Assembly: GCF_019931215.1 (NCBI RefSeq)
Contig: NZ_JAIOUB010000003.1
Coordinates: forward strand, 372,001 to 436,000
DNA: 64,000 bases
Direction: 5' to 3'
Source of the DNA: Alcanivorax limicola
GTDB lineage: Bacteria > Pseudomonadota > Gammaproteobacteria > Pseudomonadales > Alcanivoracaceae
Below, in pieces: positions 36,491-46,730 of the stretch. Within the stretch, counting starts at the first letter, position 1; each line of letters starts with the position of its first letter. Position numbers and translations under genes: made by a program. A model generated the notes under the pieces. That model was not told where the DNA came from, made no database searches, and worked only from the letters and a program-made list of their open reading frames with translations.

Positions 36491-37610
36491 ATGGAAATCA
36501 ACCCGCTGCGAAACCAGCTCGCCGACCTCAAAGTGCGCACCGACGCACTGAGGGGGTATCTTTGACTACCCTGGCAAGCGTGAGCGCCTGACCGAAGTCG
36601 AGCGTGAGCTCGAAGACCCCGCCGTTTGGAATACCCCGGACAAAGCACAGGCCCTCGGGCGTGAGCGCGCCCAGCTGGAAGCTGTCGTGGCCACGCTGGA
36701 TGAGCTGGAAGGCGGTTTCGCGGACAGCGAGGCCATGCTCGAGCTGGCCGTCGAGGAGCAGGACGAGGACATGCTGGGCGAACTCGGCAGCGAACTCGGA
36801 TCGCTGGAAGCCAGTGTCAGCAAGCTGGAATTCCGTCGTATGTTTTCCGGCGAGATGGATGCCAGCAGCGCCTATGTGGATATCCAGGCCGGTTCCGGCG
36901 GCACTGAAGCCCAGGACTGGGCCGAGATGCTGCTGCGCATGTACCTGCGCTGGGCCGACGCCCACGGCTTCAAGGCCGAACTGGTGGAAGCGTCTGCTGG
37001 CGACGTCGCCGGTATCAAGAGCGCCACGATCCATGTGCAGGGTGATTACGCCTACGGCTGGTTACGCACAGAGACAGGCGTGCATCGCCTGGTGCGCAAA
37101 TCCCCGTTTGATTCCGGCGGCCGCCGCCACACCTCCTTCAGCTCCGTATTCGTGTCGCCGGAAGTGGATGACGACATCGATATCGATATTGATATGGGCA
37201 GCGTGCGGGTGGACACCTACCGCGCGTCCGGTGCTGGCGGGCAGCACGTTAACCGGACCGATTCTGCCGTGCGCCTGACCTATGTGTTCAAGGACCCGGA
37301 TACCGGGGAAGAGCACACGGTGGTCACGCAATGTCAGAGCGGCCGCTCCCAGCACCAGAACAAGGATACGGCCATCAAGATGCTGCAGGCGCGGGTGTAC
37401 GAGCTGGAAGTCCAGAAGCGCAATGCCGAGAAGCAGCGTCTGGAGAATTCCAAGTCCGACATCGGCTGGGGCAGCCAGATTCGCTCCTATGTGCTGGATG
37501 ACGCGCGCATCAAGGATCTGCGTACCGGCGTGGAAACCCGCAATACCCAGGCGGTGCTGGACGGCGATCTCGACCGTTTCATCGAGGCTTCTCTGAAATC
37601 GGGCCTGTAA
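36491..37610 (+). CDS. prfB: Peptide chain release factor 2, with programmed +1 frameshift
   Basis: RF2 ends translation at UGA and UAA. ATG at 36491 opens a 24-codon frame stopped by an in-frame TGA at 36563-36565; a +1 shift there continues the protein at GAC (36564) to the stop at 37610, 372 residues in total. The catalytic GGQ ([10 protein letters not shown]) and the codon-reading SPF (KSPFDSGG) are present. Compared with E. coli RF2 (365 aa), an eight-residue insertion lies after the GGQ ([14 protein letters not shown] in place of HIPTGI). lysS follows 32 bases on. Identification is secure. Confidence 0.97.
36551..36566 (+). promoter_or_regulatory. RF2 autoregulatory frameshift site
   Basis: AGGGGGTATCTTTGAC contains the internal Shine-Dalgarno-like AGGGGG, the slippery CTT codon and the poor-context UGA-C. 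It is the classical signal by which low RF2 favours the +1 shift. Confidence 0.95.
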
Positions 37611-37642
37611 TGGCGACCTCTGACAATATCAGGTGACACCGC

Positions 37643-39169
37643 ATGACGGACCACACCCAGACTCACCCCCAGACTCATCCCCAGGCCCCGCAAGCCGACA
37701 GCCCGGAGACGGCTGTCGATGAGAATCGTCTGATCGCCGAGCGTCGGGAAAAACTGCAGGCGCTGCGCGCCGAGGGCCAGGCGTTCCCCAACGGCTTTCG
37801 CCCGGACAGCCAGGCGGCAGCACTGATCAGCGAATATGGCGAACTGGACAAGGAAACCCTGGAGCAGCGTGATATCACCGTGGCTGTAGCAGGCCGCCTG
37901 ATGCTCGATCGCAAATCGTTCAAGGTGTTGCAGGACCAGAGCGGTCGTATCCAGATTTATGCGGCCAAGCCGGTGCAGCAGGCGACGCGGCACTGGGATA
38001 TCGGCGATATCGTCTGGGTGCGCGGCAAGCTGTGCAAATCGGGCAAAGGCGACCTGTACGTGATGATGGACGAGTATCAACTGCTCACCAAATCCCTGCG
38101 GCCGCTACCGGAAAAACATAAAGGCCTGACCGATACCGAAACGCGCTATCGCCAGCGTTATGTGGATCTGATGACCAACGATGATACCCGCCGCACGTTT
38201 CGCATCCGCGCGCAGGTGATCAGCGGGATTCGCCGGTATCTGGCGGAGCGGGGCTTCATCGAAGCAGAAACCCCCATGCTGCAGGTGATTCCCGGCGGTG
38301 CGACAGCGCGGCCGTTCATCACCCATCACAACAGTCTGGACATGGATATGTACCTGCGCATCGCGCCGGAGCTGTATCTGAAGCGGCTGGTGGTGGGGGG
38401 CTTTGATCGGGTATTCGAGATCAATCGGAATTTCCGTAACGAAGGCCTGTCGACGCGCCACAATCCCGAGTTCACCATGGTGGAGTTCTATCAGGCCTAC
38501 GCGGATTACAACGACCTGATGGATCTTACCGAAGACATGCTGCGCACGCTGGCCAACGATGTGCTGGCCGACACTGCCGTGACCTATCAGGGTGAGACAT
38601 TCGATTTTGGCAAACCCTTCCAGCGTATGTCCGTGTTTGATTCGATTCTGCACTTCAATCCGGAGATCAGCGCAGAACAGCTGGCGGATGATGACGGCGC
38701 CCGGGCTATTGCATCAGGGCTGGGTATCGCGCTGAAAGACGGCTACGGGCTGGGCAAGGTGCAGATTGAAATCTTCGAGAAGACGGTGGAGCATCGCTTG
38801 CTGCAGCCGACCTTCATCACCGAGTACCCGACGGAAGTGTCGCCGCTGGCGCGCCGCTCCGATGACAATCCGTTTGTCACGGATCGCTTCGAGTTCTTCG
38901 TCGGTGGGCGGGAAATCGCCAATGGCTTTTCCGAGCTCAATGATGCCGAGGATCAGGCCGAGCGCTTCCGTAATCAGGTGGCCGAGAAGGAAGCCGGCGA
39001 TGACGAAGCCATGTTCTATGATGAGGACTACGTCACAGCGTTGGAGTACGGCATGCCGCCCACAGCAGGCGAAGGTATCGGGATTGATCGGCTGGTCATG
39101 CTTTTTACCGATTCGCCTTCGATCCGGGATGTGATTCTCTTTCCCCATATGCGTCCGGTGGGGCGCTGA
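37643..39169 (+). CDS. lysS: Lysyl-tRNA synthetase, class II
   Basis: Charges tRNA-Lys with lysine. The 508 residues have an N-terminal anticodon-binding OB fold (about 75-175) and a class II catalytic domain with motif 2 ([19 protein letters not shown]) and motif 3 ([13 protein letters not shown]). The first ~25 residues are a short His/Gln/Pro-rich extension. ATG at 37643 follows ATCAGGTGAC. prfB-lysS order matches E. coli and Pseudomonas. Confidence 0.97.
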   Translation: MTDHTQTHPQTHPQAPQADSPETAVDENRLIAERREKLQALRAEGQAFPNGFRPDSQAAALISEYGELDKETLEQRDITVAVAGRLMLDRKSFKVLQDQSGRIQIYAAKPVQQATRHWDIGDIVWVRGKLCKSGKGDLYVMMDEYQLLTKSLRPLPEKHKGLTDTETRYRQRYVDLMTNDDTRRTFRIRAQVISGIRRYLAERGFIEAETPMLQVIPGGATARPFITHHNSLDMDMYLRIAPELYLKRLVVGGFDRVFEINRNFRNEGLSTRHNPEFTMVEFYQAYADYNDLMDLTEDMLRTLANDVLADTAVTYQGETFDFGKPFQRMSVFDSILHFNPEISAEQLADDDGARAIASGLGIALKDGYGLGKVQIEIFEKTVEHRLLQPTFITEYPTEVSPLARRSDDNPFVTDRFEFFVGGREIANGFSELNDAEDQAERFRNQVAEKEAGDDEAMFYDEDYVTALEYGMPPTAGEGIGIDRLVMLFTDSPSIRDVILFPHMRPVGR

Positions 39170-39281
39170 TATCAGACGTGTTCAGAACAAGCGCTGCTGT
39201 CAGGGCGGCGTCTGCAATACGGTTTTTTCGACACCCTGTCAGGGGCCGGGCAATCCAATACACAAATAAAAAGGGCAGTAC

Positions 39282-39956
39282 ATGACGTCTGCAATCCAAT
39301 ATCAGGGACGCAAGGCACGCCGGGCAGGCAGCGAACAGCGCCGCCGGGCCATTCTGGAGGCCGCACTGCGGCTGATCATCCGTGAAGGTGTGCGCAGTGT
39401 GCGCCACCGCGCGGTAGCCAAAGAGGCGGACGTGCCGCTCTCCGCGACCACTTATTATTTCAAGGACATCACCGATCTGATCGCTGATACCTTCACCCTG
39501 TTTGCCGAGCAGGCCATGGAGGAGGTGATCGAGCCGTTCCGTGACCAGGCCTTTGCCTTTATTGACAATGCACCGGCCAATCTTGCCAACTCGCCAACTG
39601 AGCACGCGGCAATGCTCGACGCACTGGCGGACATGACAACGGCGTACGTCGTGGGTGAGGTGACCAACAAGCGCGAGCATCTGATCGCGGAGCAGGCGTT
39701 CATGCATGAGGCCGTGCTTGATGAGCGGCTACGCGGCCTGGCGGACCTGTACAAGGCAAAGCAGCTGGAAGTGCTGGTGCGTGCCTGTGAGAAACTGGGA
39801 ACCGGGCAGCCTGAACTGGATGCGGAGCTGATTTACGGCGCCTTGCTGCATCTGGAATATGAGATGTTGGCATCGCCCGAGCGATATGATCAGAGCGGCG
39901 TGCGGCGGCGGGTGCGCTACATACTGAGTCTGCTGGTCGAGTCGGGCCAGAGGTAG
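39282..39956 (+). CDS. TetR-family transcriptional regulator
   Basis: A 224-residue repressor-type regulator. The N-terminal helix-turn-helix (about 22-70) includes [17 protein letters not shown] and the [19 protein letters not shown] recognition segment. The C-terminal helical ligand domain is not a named type. It is separated by five bases from ung, so the two are probably co-transcribed. The 112-base gap to lysS shows no clear terminator. Target genes unknown. Confidence 0.85.
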   Translation: MTSAIQYQGRKARRAGSEQRRRAILEAALRLIIREGVRSVRHRAVAKEADVPLSATTYYFKDITDLIADTFTLFAEQAMEEVIEPFRDQAFAFIDNAPANLANSPTEHAAMLDALADMTTAYVVGEVTNKREHLIAEQAFMHEAVLDERLRGLADLYKAKQLEVLVRACEKLGTGQPELDAELIYGALLHLEYEMLASPERYDQSGVRRRVRYILSLLVESGQR

Positions 39957-39961
39957 CAGAT

Positions 39962-40675
39962 ATGCCGGAGGGGGAGCAGTTGGGCGAGCAGTTGGAAAGA
40001 CAGCGCGACATCCAGCTGGAGTCGGGCTGGAAGGCGCAGCTGGCGGATGAATTCGCCAGTGATTACATGCAGCACCTGGGTGTGTTCCTGCGTGAGGAAA
40101 AAGCGCAGGGCAAGCCGGTGTTTCCGCCCGGCCCGGTCATCTTCAATGCATTCAATTCGACACCGTTTGATCAGGTGCGGGTAGTGATTCTGGGGCAGGA
40201 CCCCTATCACGGTCCGGGGCAGGCCCATGGCCTGTGTTTTTCGGTGCCGGAAGCGGTGCGGCCGCCACCGAGCCTGGTCAATATCTTCAAGGAACTGCAC
40301 CGCGATCTGGGCCTGCCCATCCCCACCCACGGCTGCCTGCAACGCTGGGCGGAACAGGGCGTGCTGCTGCTCAATGCGGTGCTTACCGTGGAGCAGGGCA
40401 AGGCCGCATCGCACCAGGGGCGCGGCTGGGAACGCTTTACCGACGCCGCTATCGAGCGCCTGAACCGTGATCGTGAAGGGCTGGTGTTTCTGTTGTGGGG
40501 CAGCTACGCCCAGAAAAAAGGCAGTCTGATCGACCGCCAGCGCCATCTGGTGCTGACGGCGCCCCATCCCTCACCCTTGTCCGCGCATCGCGGTTTTATC
40601 GGTTGCGGCCACTTCTCCCGTGTTAACGAATACCTGCTTGATCGCGGTGATGCACCCATCGACTGGCGTCCCTGA
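39962..40675 (+). CDS. ung: Uracil-DNA glycosylase, family 1
   Basis: Removes uracil from DNA, the first step of base-excision repair. The 237 residues contain the water-activating loop [14 protein letters not shown] (Asp80) and the leucine-intercalation loop [11 protein letters not shown] with catalytic His. Length fits the family (about 220-240). ATG at 39962 is five bases after the TetR stop and may rely on coupling. Converges with mmsR. Confidence 0.96.
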   Translation: MPEGEQLGEQLERQRDIQLESGWKAQLADEFASDYMQHLGVFLREEKAQGKPVFPPGPVIFNAFNSTPFDQVRVVILGQDPYHGPGQAHGLCFSVPEAVRPPPSLVNIFKELHRDLGLPIPTHGCLQRWAEQGVLLLNAVLTVEQGKAASHQGRGWERFTDAAIERLNRDREGLVFLLWGSYAQKKGSLIDRQRHLVLTAPHPSPLSAHRGFIGCGHFSRVNEYLLDRGDAPIDWRP

Positions 40676-40731
40676 AGTGTGCCTGCCCGGACAGTCTTAT
40701 TCGCCCATGGCGGCCGCCATCGCCGCCATCG

Positions 40732-41745
40732 CTATATAGGCGGTGCGCCGCCCTGGCGATAACGGGCCGGGCTGGTGCGGGCGATCTTGCGGAACAGGCG
40801 CGAAAAGTAATAGGGGTCGTCGTAACCCAGCTGGCGGGCAATCTCCGCCACTGTCAGGTCACTGACTTCCAGCAGATAGCAGGCGCGTTCGATCTTGCGG
40901 TGGAGGAATGCCTGCATCGGCGTCTGGCCGGTCAGCGCCCGGTAGCGACGGATGAACTGGTAAGTAGATGCCTGGCCCGCTGCGCTGGCCAGATCGGCCA
41001 GTGAGGGCCGCTGATCAAGCTGTGTTGCCATCAGGTGGTGTACGGCGGCCAGATCCAGGGTGTGTTGATGTGCGGGGGGCCGCTCCATCAGTAGCGCGGC
41101 GTAACTCAGCAGGCCCCGGCACAGGTCTGCCGCATGCAGAAAGGCTGTCAGGCGATAGCCGCCCCGGGCGATGGCGAGCAGTGCCTGGAAATCGTTGACC
41201 AGACGTTCATGCAGGCCAACCCGGTAGCCGCCGGCAATGCGGCTCGCAGCATCACCCGGAGTAACCCGTGCGCTGATGCGGGCATGACTGCCTGTCTCCG
41301 CTGAATCCTGCACCGTGACGATGTCGGTCACGCGGGCAAACAACGCCGGAACATGAATGCCGCCGAGATGTACCCAGTACAGACTCCAGGGTTGCCGATT
41401 GTCGGCACCGTACGTGTGAGCCCGCCCCGCCGGGAGTAGCAGCAGGTCCCCCGCTGCAACAGACTGCCGCACCGATTCCCCCGCATCATTCTCCAGCGTC
41501 AGCCAGCCAGCACCTGCCACGCAATAAATCACCAGATGGTCCTCCGGTCGCGCGCGGGCCATGCGATGCCCGCGCGCCTCGGGATAGTAGCCAAACGCCT
41601 GCGGATAGCAGCCACAGGACAGGTCATGCTTGGCCAGTGCCCGAGTCAGGTCGTGGGGCAGCAGGACCCGGTCTCCGCTGTCCGGCAGCGGCCAGTTCGA
41701 GGTATGGGGCATGCAATAAAGTCCATCTGGTGCAAGGAATGCCAT
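40732..41745 (-). CDS. mmsR: AraC-family activator of valine degradation (MmsR)
   Basis: A 337-residue AraC/XylS-type regulator divergent from mmsA, the same arrangement as P. aeruginosa MmsR, which activates mmsAB. An N-terminal cupin-like sensor domain (about 50-150, with PAGRAHTYGAD) precedes the AraC DNA-binding region (about 235-330), with LASAAGQASTYQFIRRY and LGYDDPYYFSRLFRK. The start is uncertain: ATG at 41745 or 41712. Identity rests on position and domain type, not on a long alignment. Confidence 0.78.
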   Translation of the reverse strand: MAFLAPDGLYCMPHTSNWPLPDSGDRVLLPHDLTRALAKHDLSCGCYPQAFGYYPEARGHRMARARPEDHLVIYCVAGAGWLTLENDAGESVRQSVAAGDLLLLPAGRAHTYGADNRQPWSLYWVHLGGIHVPALFARVTDIVTVQDSAETGSHARISARVTPGDAASRIAGGYRVGLHERLVNDFQALLAIARGGYRLTAFLHAADLCRGLLSYAALLMERPPAHQHTLDLAAVHHLMATQLDQRPSLADLASAAGQASTYQFIRRYRALTGQTPMQAFLHRKIERACYLLEVSDLTVAEIARQLGYDDPYYFSRLFRKIARTSPARYRQGGAPPI

Positions 41746-41823
41746 CTTACCCCGAGGCTGGAGTGTGCTAAAACTGATCCTTGAGATCGTTTTGTCGAGA
41801 GACCGTTATCCAAGGAGAAATTC

Positions 41824-43317
41824 ATGACCCGTCGCGTTCCCCTGCTGCTGGACGGCGCATTCCGGGACAGCGCCAGCGCTGACTGGCTGCCTGTGACTGA
41901 TCCCGCCACCCAGAAAGTGCTCTGGGAAGTGCCCATGACCACGGCGGATGAAATGGAGGCGGCCTTGGCCAGTGCTGCCGAGGCGTTTCTGAGCTGGCGC
42001 GAAGTGGCGGTGTCGGAGCGCGCCCGTGTCATGCTGCGCTACCAGCATTTGCTCAAGGAACACCACGATGAACTCGGCGAGCTGGTGTCCCGGGAAACCG
42101 GCAAGACCTTTGCCGATGCCAAGGGCGATGTCTGGCGTGGTATCGAAGTGGCGGAGCAGGCGGCCAACGTGGCGTCGATGATGATGGGCGAAACCGTCGA
42201 AAACGTGGCGCGGGGTGTGGACACGCATTCCTGGATTCAGCCGCTCGGGGTGTGTGCCGGCATCACGCCGTTCAATTTCCCGGCCATGATTCCCTTGTGG
42301 ATGTTCCCCATGGCCATCGCCTGCGGCAACACCTTTGTGCTCAAGCCCTCCGAGCAGGACCCGATGACGGCAGTGCGGCTGGCAGAATTGTTTGTCAAAG
42401 CCGGCGCGCCCAAGGGCGTGCTGCAGGTGGTGCATGGCGGCAAGCAGCAGGTGGATACCCTGCTCAATCACGATACGGTGCGGGCGGTGTCCTTTGTCGG
42501 CTCGGTGCCGGTGGGGCAGCACGTCTATCGCACCGCCACGCACAATCTCAAGCGGGCGCAGTGCTTCGCTGGCGCCAAGAATCACATGGTCATCATGCCG
42601 GATGCCAATCCGCAGCAAGTGGTCAATCAACTGGTCGGTGCCTCTGTGGGCGCGGCGGGCCAGCGCTGCATGGCGATCTCGGTAGCGGTTTTCGTCGGCA
42701 GTGCCCGGGACATGATTCCGGCGTTGCGCGACGAGTTGGCCAAGGTACGGCCCGGTGCCTGGGATGACGAGCAGGCGGGCTATGGCCCGTTGATCAGCCC
42801 GCAGGCGAAACAGCGCGTGCTGGCCATGATCGCAGCCGGTGTCGAAGAGGGCGCCGAGTGTCTGCTGAACGGATCGGATTGCACCGTGCCCGGCCTGCCG
42901 GATGGCAACTGGGTCGGGCCGACGCTGTTCAGCGAGGTCACTACCGACATGCGCATCTACCAGGAAGAGGTTTTCGGTCCGGTGTTGTGTTGCATGACCG
43001 TGGACTCTCTCGACGAGGCGATCACGCTGGTGAACAACAATCCCTACGGCAATGGCACCTCGATCTTCACCGCCAGCGGCGCAGCTGCACGCAAATACCA
43101 GCATGAAGTGGAAGTGGGGCAGGTGGGCATCAATGTGCCGATTCCGGTGCCGCTGCCATTCTTCTCTTTCACCGGCTGGAAAGGGTCTTTCTACGGCGAC
43201 CTGCATGCCTACGGCAAACAGGCGGTGCGCTTCTACACCGAAACCAAGACGGTGACGTCGCGGTGGCCGGAGGATGATGTGGTGCAGGAAGCCAATATGA
43301 CGATCAGTCTCAAATAA
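41824..43317 (+). CDS. mmsA: Methylmalonate-semialdehyde dehydrogenase, CoA-acylating
   Basis: Converts methylmalonate semialdehyde to propionyl-CoA and CO2 with NAD and CoA, a late step of valine (and some thymine) breakdown. The 497-residue aldehyde-dehydrogenase fold has catalytic Cys282 ([11 protein letters not shown]) and the cofactor-site [15 protein letters not shown] that distinguishes this subfamily. ATG at 41824 follows AAGGAG. First gene of the mmsA-acd-mmsB-hydrolase operon. Confidence 0.95.
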   Translation: MTRRVPLLLDGAFRDSASADWLPVTDPATQKVLWEVPMTTADEMEAALASAAEAFLSWREVAVSERARVMLRYQHLLKEHHDELGELVSRETGKTFADAKGDVWRGIEVAEQAANVASMMMGETVENVARGVDTHSWIQPLGVCAGITPFNFPAMIPLWMFPMAIACGNTFVLKPSEQDPMTAVRLAELFVKAGAPKGVLQVVHGGKQQVDTLLNHDTVRAVSFVGSVPVGQHVYRTATHNLKRAQCFAGAKNHMVIMPDANPQQVVNQLVGASVGAAGQRCMAISVAVFVGSARDMIPALRDELAKVRPGAWDDEQAGYGPLISPQAKQRVLAMIAAGVEEGAECLLNGSDCTVPGLPDGNWVGPTLFSEVTTDMRIYQEEVFGPVLCCMTVDSLDEAITLVNNNPYGNGTSIFTASGAAARKYQHEVEVGQVGINVPIPVPLPFFSFTGWKGSFYGDLHAYGKQAVRFYTETKTVTSRWPEDDVVQEANMTISLK

Positions 43318-43384
43318 GTCGCTTCATATCAATGTTGCGACTGAAATGTTTCGGCTGAAATGTGCCGGCTGAGGACACGGTGTT

Positions 43385-44524
43385 ATGGATTTTTCGCTTT
43401 CGGACATGCAGCTGGCCTACCAGGACAGCGCCCGGCAGTTCATGCAGAAGGCGCTTGCGCCCCATGCGGCGGCGTGGGATGCAGACAGCCATTTTCCGCT
43501 GGACACCCTGCGTGAGGCCGGACGACTCGGGCTGATGGGGATCTACACCCCGGAAAGCGAGGGCGGGTTGGGGCTGTCTCGACTGGATGCCAGCCTGATC
43601 TTCGAAGTGTTGTCCGAGGGCTGCACCTCTACCACGGCTTACATGACGATCCATAACATGGCCACCTGGATGGTGGCCTGTTTCGGTGATGAGGCGGTGC
43701 GCACTGAATGGTGCGGCGCGCTGGCGGCAGGGGAAAAGCTGGCGTCCTACTGTTTGACTGAACCGAATGCGGGTTCCGATGCTGCCTCGTTGAAAACGAC
43801 GGCGCGCCGGGACGGTGACGACTATGTGCTCAACGGCGGCAAGGCCTTTATTTCCGGCGCAGGCAGCACCGACGCACTGGTGTTGATGGCGCGCACCGGG
43901 GGCAGCGGTGCCAAAGGCATTTCCTGCTTCCTGGTTCCGGCGGACGCTGCGGGCATCAGCTACGGCCGCAATGAAGCGAAGATGGGCTGGAAAAGCCAGC
44001 CCACCCGGCAGGTGATGCTGGAGGATGTGCGTATTCCGGCGCGCTATCGGCTGGGGGAAGAGGGCGCAGGTTTTCGCATCGCCATGCGCGGGCTTGATGG
44101 CGGCCGCATCAATATCGCCAGTTGTTCGCTGGGTGCGGCGCGGGCGGCGCTGGATCACTCGCTGGCCTATGTGCAGCAGCGGCATCAGTTCGACCAGCCG
44201 CTGGCCACGTTTCAGGCGGTGCAGTTCCGCCTTGCGGATATGGCCACCGAGTTGACGGCGGCACAACAGATGGTGCGCCTGGCCGCCTGGAAACTGGATA
44301 ACGATGCGGCAGACAAGAGTGCCGTCTGTGCCATGGCCAAGCGGCTGGCCACGGATCTGTGTTTCAACGTCTGCAATGAGGCGCTGCAGCTGCATGGTGG
44401 CTATGGCTACATTCGCGAGTATCCGCTGGAACGTTATGTGCGTGACACGCGGGTGCATCAGATTCTTGAAGGCACCAACGACATCATGCGCGTCATCATT
44501 GCCCGGCATCTGCTGGCGCAGTAA
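43385..44524 (+). CDS. Acyl-CoA dehydrogenase, probably isobutyryl-CoA dehydrogenase
   Basis: FAD enzyme of 379 residues, a standard short-chain acyl-CoA dehydrogenase. Motifs include CLTEPNAGSDAASL, the KMGWKSQPTRQV segment and the catalytic-loop HQILEGTNDIM with the expected Glu. Between mmsA and mmsB, the natural substrate is isobutyryl-CoA from valine. ATG at 43385 has GTGTT upstream, a poor ribosome site. Assignment to isobutyryl-CoA is from context. Confidence 0.88.
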   Translation: MDFSLSDMQLAYQDSARQFMQKALAPHAAAWDADSHFPLDTLREAGRLGLMGIYTPESEGGLGLSRLDASLIFEVLSEGCTSTTAYMTIHNMATWMVACFGDEAVRTEWCGALAAGEKLASYCLTEPNAGSDAASLKTTARRDGDDYVLNGGKAFISGAGSTDALVLMARTGGSGAKGISCFLVPADAAGISYGRNEAKMGWKSQPTRQVMLEDVRIPARYRLGEEGAGFRIAMRGLDGGRINIASCSLGAARAALDHSLAYVQQRHQFDQPLATFQAVQFRLADMATELTAAQQMVRLAAWKLDNDAADKSAVCAMAKRLATDLCFNVCNEALQLHGGYGYIREYPLERYVRDTRVHQILEGTNDIMRVIIARHLLAQ

Positions 44525-44581
44525 CTCGAAGAGCGCCGAAAAAGGGTGACGCACATCAGGGATACATCAGGGAGAGCAGTC

Positions 44582-45478
44582 ATGAATATTGCATTTTTTG
44601 GCGTCGGCAACATGGGTGGTCCGATGGCCGCTAATCTGGTCAACGCCGGGCATACGGTGCGCGTGTATGATCTGGCGCCGGCACTGGTGGAAGAGGCGGT
44701 AGCGGCGGGCGCCGAGGCCGGCAATAGCCCGGCGGACACTGTGGCGGGCGCCGAGGTGGTGATCAGCATGTTGCCCTCGGCCAACGCGGTGAAAGGGCTG
44801 TACCTGGGCGCGCAAAATCTGCTTGGCAGCATTCCGGCAGAGGCGCTGGTGATCGACTGCTCCACCATTGACGCCGCGACCTCGCGCTTGCTGGCGACGG
44901 CTGCAGCGGAGCAGGGGCGCACGGTGATTGATGCGCCGGTGTCCGGCGGTGTCGGCGGTGCGAAAGCGGCCACGCTGACTTTCATATGTGGTGGTGATGA
45001 AGCCGCCGTCGAGCGGGCCCGCCCGATCCTGTTGGCGATGGGCAAGAAAGTATTCCGCGCCGGTGATCACGGCGCAGGCCAGACAGCCAAGCTGTGCAAC
45101 AACATGCTGCTGGCGGTGCATATGATCGGCACTTGCGAGGCGCTGCAGCTGGGTGCGGATAACGGCCTGGACCCGGCCGTGTTGTCAGAGATCATGCAGG
45201 CCAGTTCGGGTCGCAACTGGTCGCTGGAAGTCTATAATCCCTGGCCGGGTGTCATGCCGGGTGTGCCCTCGTCAAATGACTATCAAGGGGGCTTCGCGGT
45301 GGATCTGATGAACAAGGATCTGACCCTGGCCATGGGCAATGCCATGCAATCTGGCACGCGCACCCCCATGGGCGCATTGGCGCGCAGCCTGTATGGTCTG
45401 CATGGTGGTCAGGGCAGCGGGCAGCTGGATTTTGCCAGCATTCTGCGGTTTATTGCCGGCCAGCCAGCAAAAGACTGA
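44582..45478 (+). CDS. mmsB: 3-Hydroxyisobutyrate dehydrogenase
   Basis: NAD-dependent oxidation of 3-hydroxyisobutyrate to methylmalonate semialdehyde, the substrate of MmsA. The 298 residues start with the Rossmann motif GVGNMGGPMAANL, followed by APVSGGVGGA (substrate site) and the catalytic-lysine segment GAGQTAKLCNNML. ATG at 44582 is chosen over 44546 because GGGAGAG precedes it and the family begins at this point. Confidence 0.94.
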   Translation: MNIAFFGVGNMGGPMAANLVNAGHTVRVYDLAPALVEEAVAAGAEAGNSPADTVAGAEVVISMLPSANAVKGLYLGAQNLLGSIPAEALVIDCSTIDAATSRLLATAAAEQGRTVIDAPVSGGVGGAKAATLTFICGGDEAAVERARPILLAMGKKVFRAGDHGAGQTAKLCNNMLLAVHMIGTCEALQLGADNGLDPAVLSEIMQASSGRNWSLEVYNPWPGVMPGVPSSNDYQGGFAVDLMNKDLTLAMGNAMQSGTRTPMGALARSLYGLHGGQGSGQLDFASILRFIAGQPAKD

Positions 45479-45554
45479 TGTTGCAGGCTGGCGCCACAGA
45501 TCGTCGCCACAGACTGGCACTAATATGTTTCGTACTGATTTGCAGGAATAAAAT

Positions 45555-46670
45555 ATGTCTGAGACCGCCAGTACCGCACCGGTGATGTTTGAAGAGCTGC
45601 CTTGCGAGTCCGGCCAGCGTATCGGTGTAGCACGTCTGAACGCCCCCCGTTCCCTCAACGCCCTGAGCCTGGACATGATCACGGCGCTGTTTGATCAGTT
45701 GTTGCGCTGGGCAGACGATGAGCAAATTGCCTGTGTCTGGCTGGAAGGCGAGGGTGAGCGTGCCTTCTGTGCCGGCGGCGATATCGTGCAGATGTACAAC
45801 AGCATGACGCCGGTGGGTGAGCGTAATCCGTATATCGAAGACTATTTTTCTGCCGAATATCGGCTGGATTATCTGATCCATGTGTATCAGAAACCGCTGA
45901 TCTGCTGGGGTCACGGTGTGGTCATGGGCGGCGGCATGGGCCTGATGCAGGGCGCCTCGCAACGGGTGGTGACGGAGAAGTCGAAACTGGCCATGCCGGA
46001 AATCACCATCGGCCTGTATCCGGATGTGGGCGGCAGTTTTTTCCTGAATCGTGCGCCCGGTAAAACCGGATTGTTTGCTGGCCTTACCGGCATCCATCTC
46101 AACGCGGGCGATGCGTTGTTCATGGGGCTGGCGGATGTCTTCATCCATGCCGAGCGCAAGAGCGAGGTCCTCAGCGGCCTCCAGGATATGGCGCTCAGCG
46201 GGCAGCCAGCGACGGATCATGTGCTGGTGCATCGCCTGCTGCGGGAAATGTCACCGAACGAGACACCGGCGTCGCCGGTACGTGAGCATCTGGATAGCAT
46301 CAATCAGGCCTGTGACGCTGCCACATTACCTGAAGTGGCCGAGGCGCTCTTGCGACTCAAGGATCAGGATGACTGGTTGCATCGCGCCGCCTCCACCTTC
46401 GAGCGCGGCTGCGCACAAACGGCCTGGCTGGTGTGGGAGCAGTTGCGCCGCGCACGCCACCTGTCGTTGGCAGATGTGTTCCGGCTGGAATGGTGCATGT
46501 CGGTGCAGTGTGCCATGCATGCCGATTTCCGGGAGGGTGTGCGAGCGCTCCTGATTGAAAAGGATGGCGCGCCGCAATTCCGTTATCACACGACGCTGGA
46601 TGTCCCGAGTACCTATATCGAGGGCTTCTTTGTGCAACCGGCGCCCACCCACCCGTTGGCGGATCTCTGA
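45555..46670 (+). CDS. 3-Hydroxyisobutyryl-CoA hydrolase (crotonase fold)
   Basis: Releases free 3-hydroxyisobutyrate from its CoA ester, the valine-pathway step just before MmsB. A 371-residue crotonase-superfamily protein with the oxyanion-hole CAGGDI and the hydrolase signature MPEITIGLYPDVGGSFFLNR, carrying Glu149 and Asp157 at the eight-residue spacing of the human enzyme. Plain enoyl-CoA hydratases are ~260 residues, so length supports the hydrolase call. ATG at 45555 follows AGGAATAAAAT. Last gene of the valine operon. Confidence 0.88.
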   Translation: MSETASTAPVMFEELPCESGQRIGVARLNAPRSLNALSLDMITALFDQLLRWADDEQIACVWLEGEGERAFCAGGDIVQMYNSMTPVGERNPYIEDYFSAEYRLDYLIHVYQKPLICWGHGVVMGGGMGLMQGASQRVVTEKSKLAMPEITIGLYPDVGGSFFLNRAPGKTGLFAGLTGIHLNAGDALFMGLADVFIHAERKSEVLSGLQDMALSGQPATDHVLVHRLLREMSPNETPASPVREHLDSINQACDAATLPEVAEALLRLKDQDDWLHRAASTFERGCAQTAWLVWEQLRRARHLSLADVFRLEWCMSVQCAMHADFREGVRALLIEKDGAPQFRYHTTLDVPSTYIEGFFVQPAPTHPLADL

Positions 46671-46730
46671 AACGCTGGGCCAGCACCGTGGTTCAGGTGC
46701 GCCAGCAGAGGTCACGGTGAAGGAGCTGTA

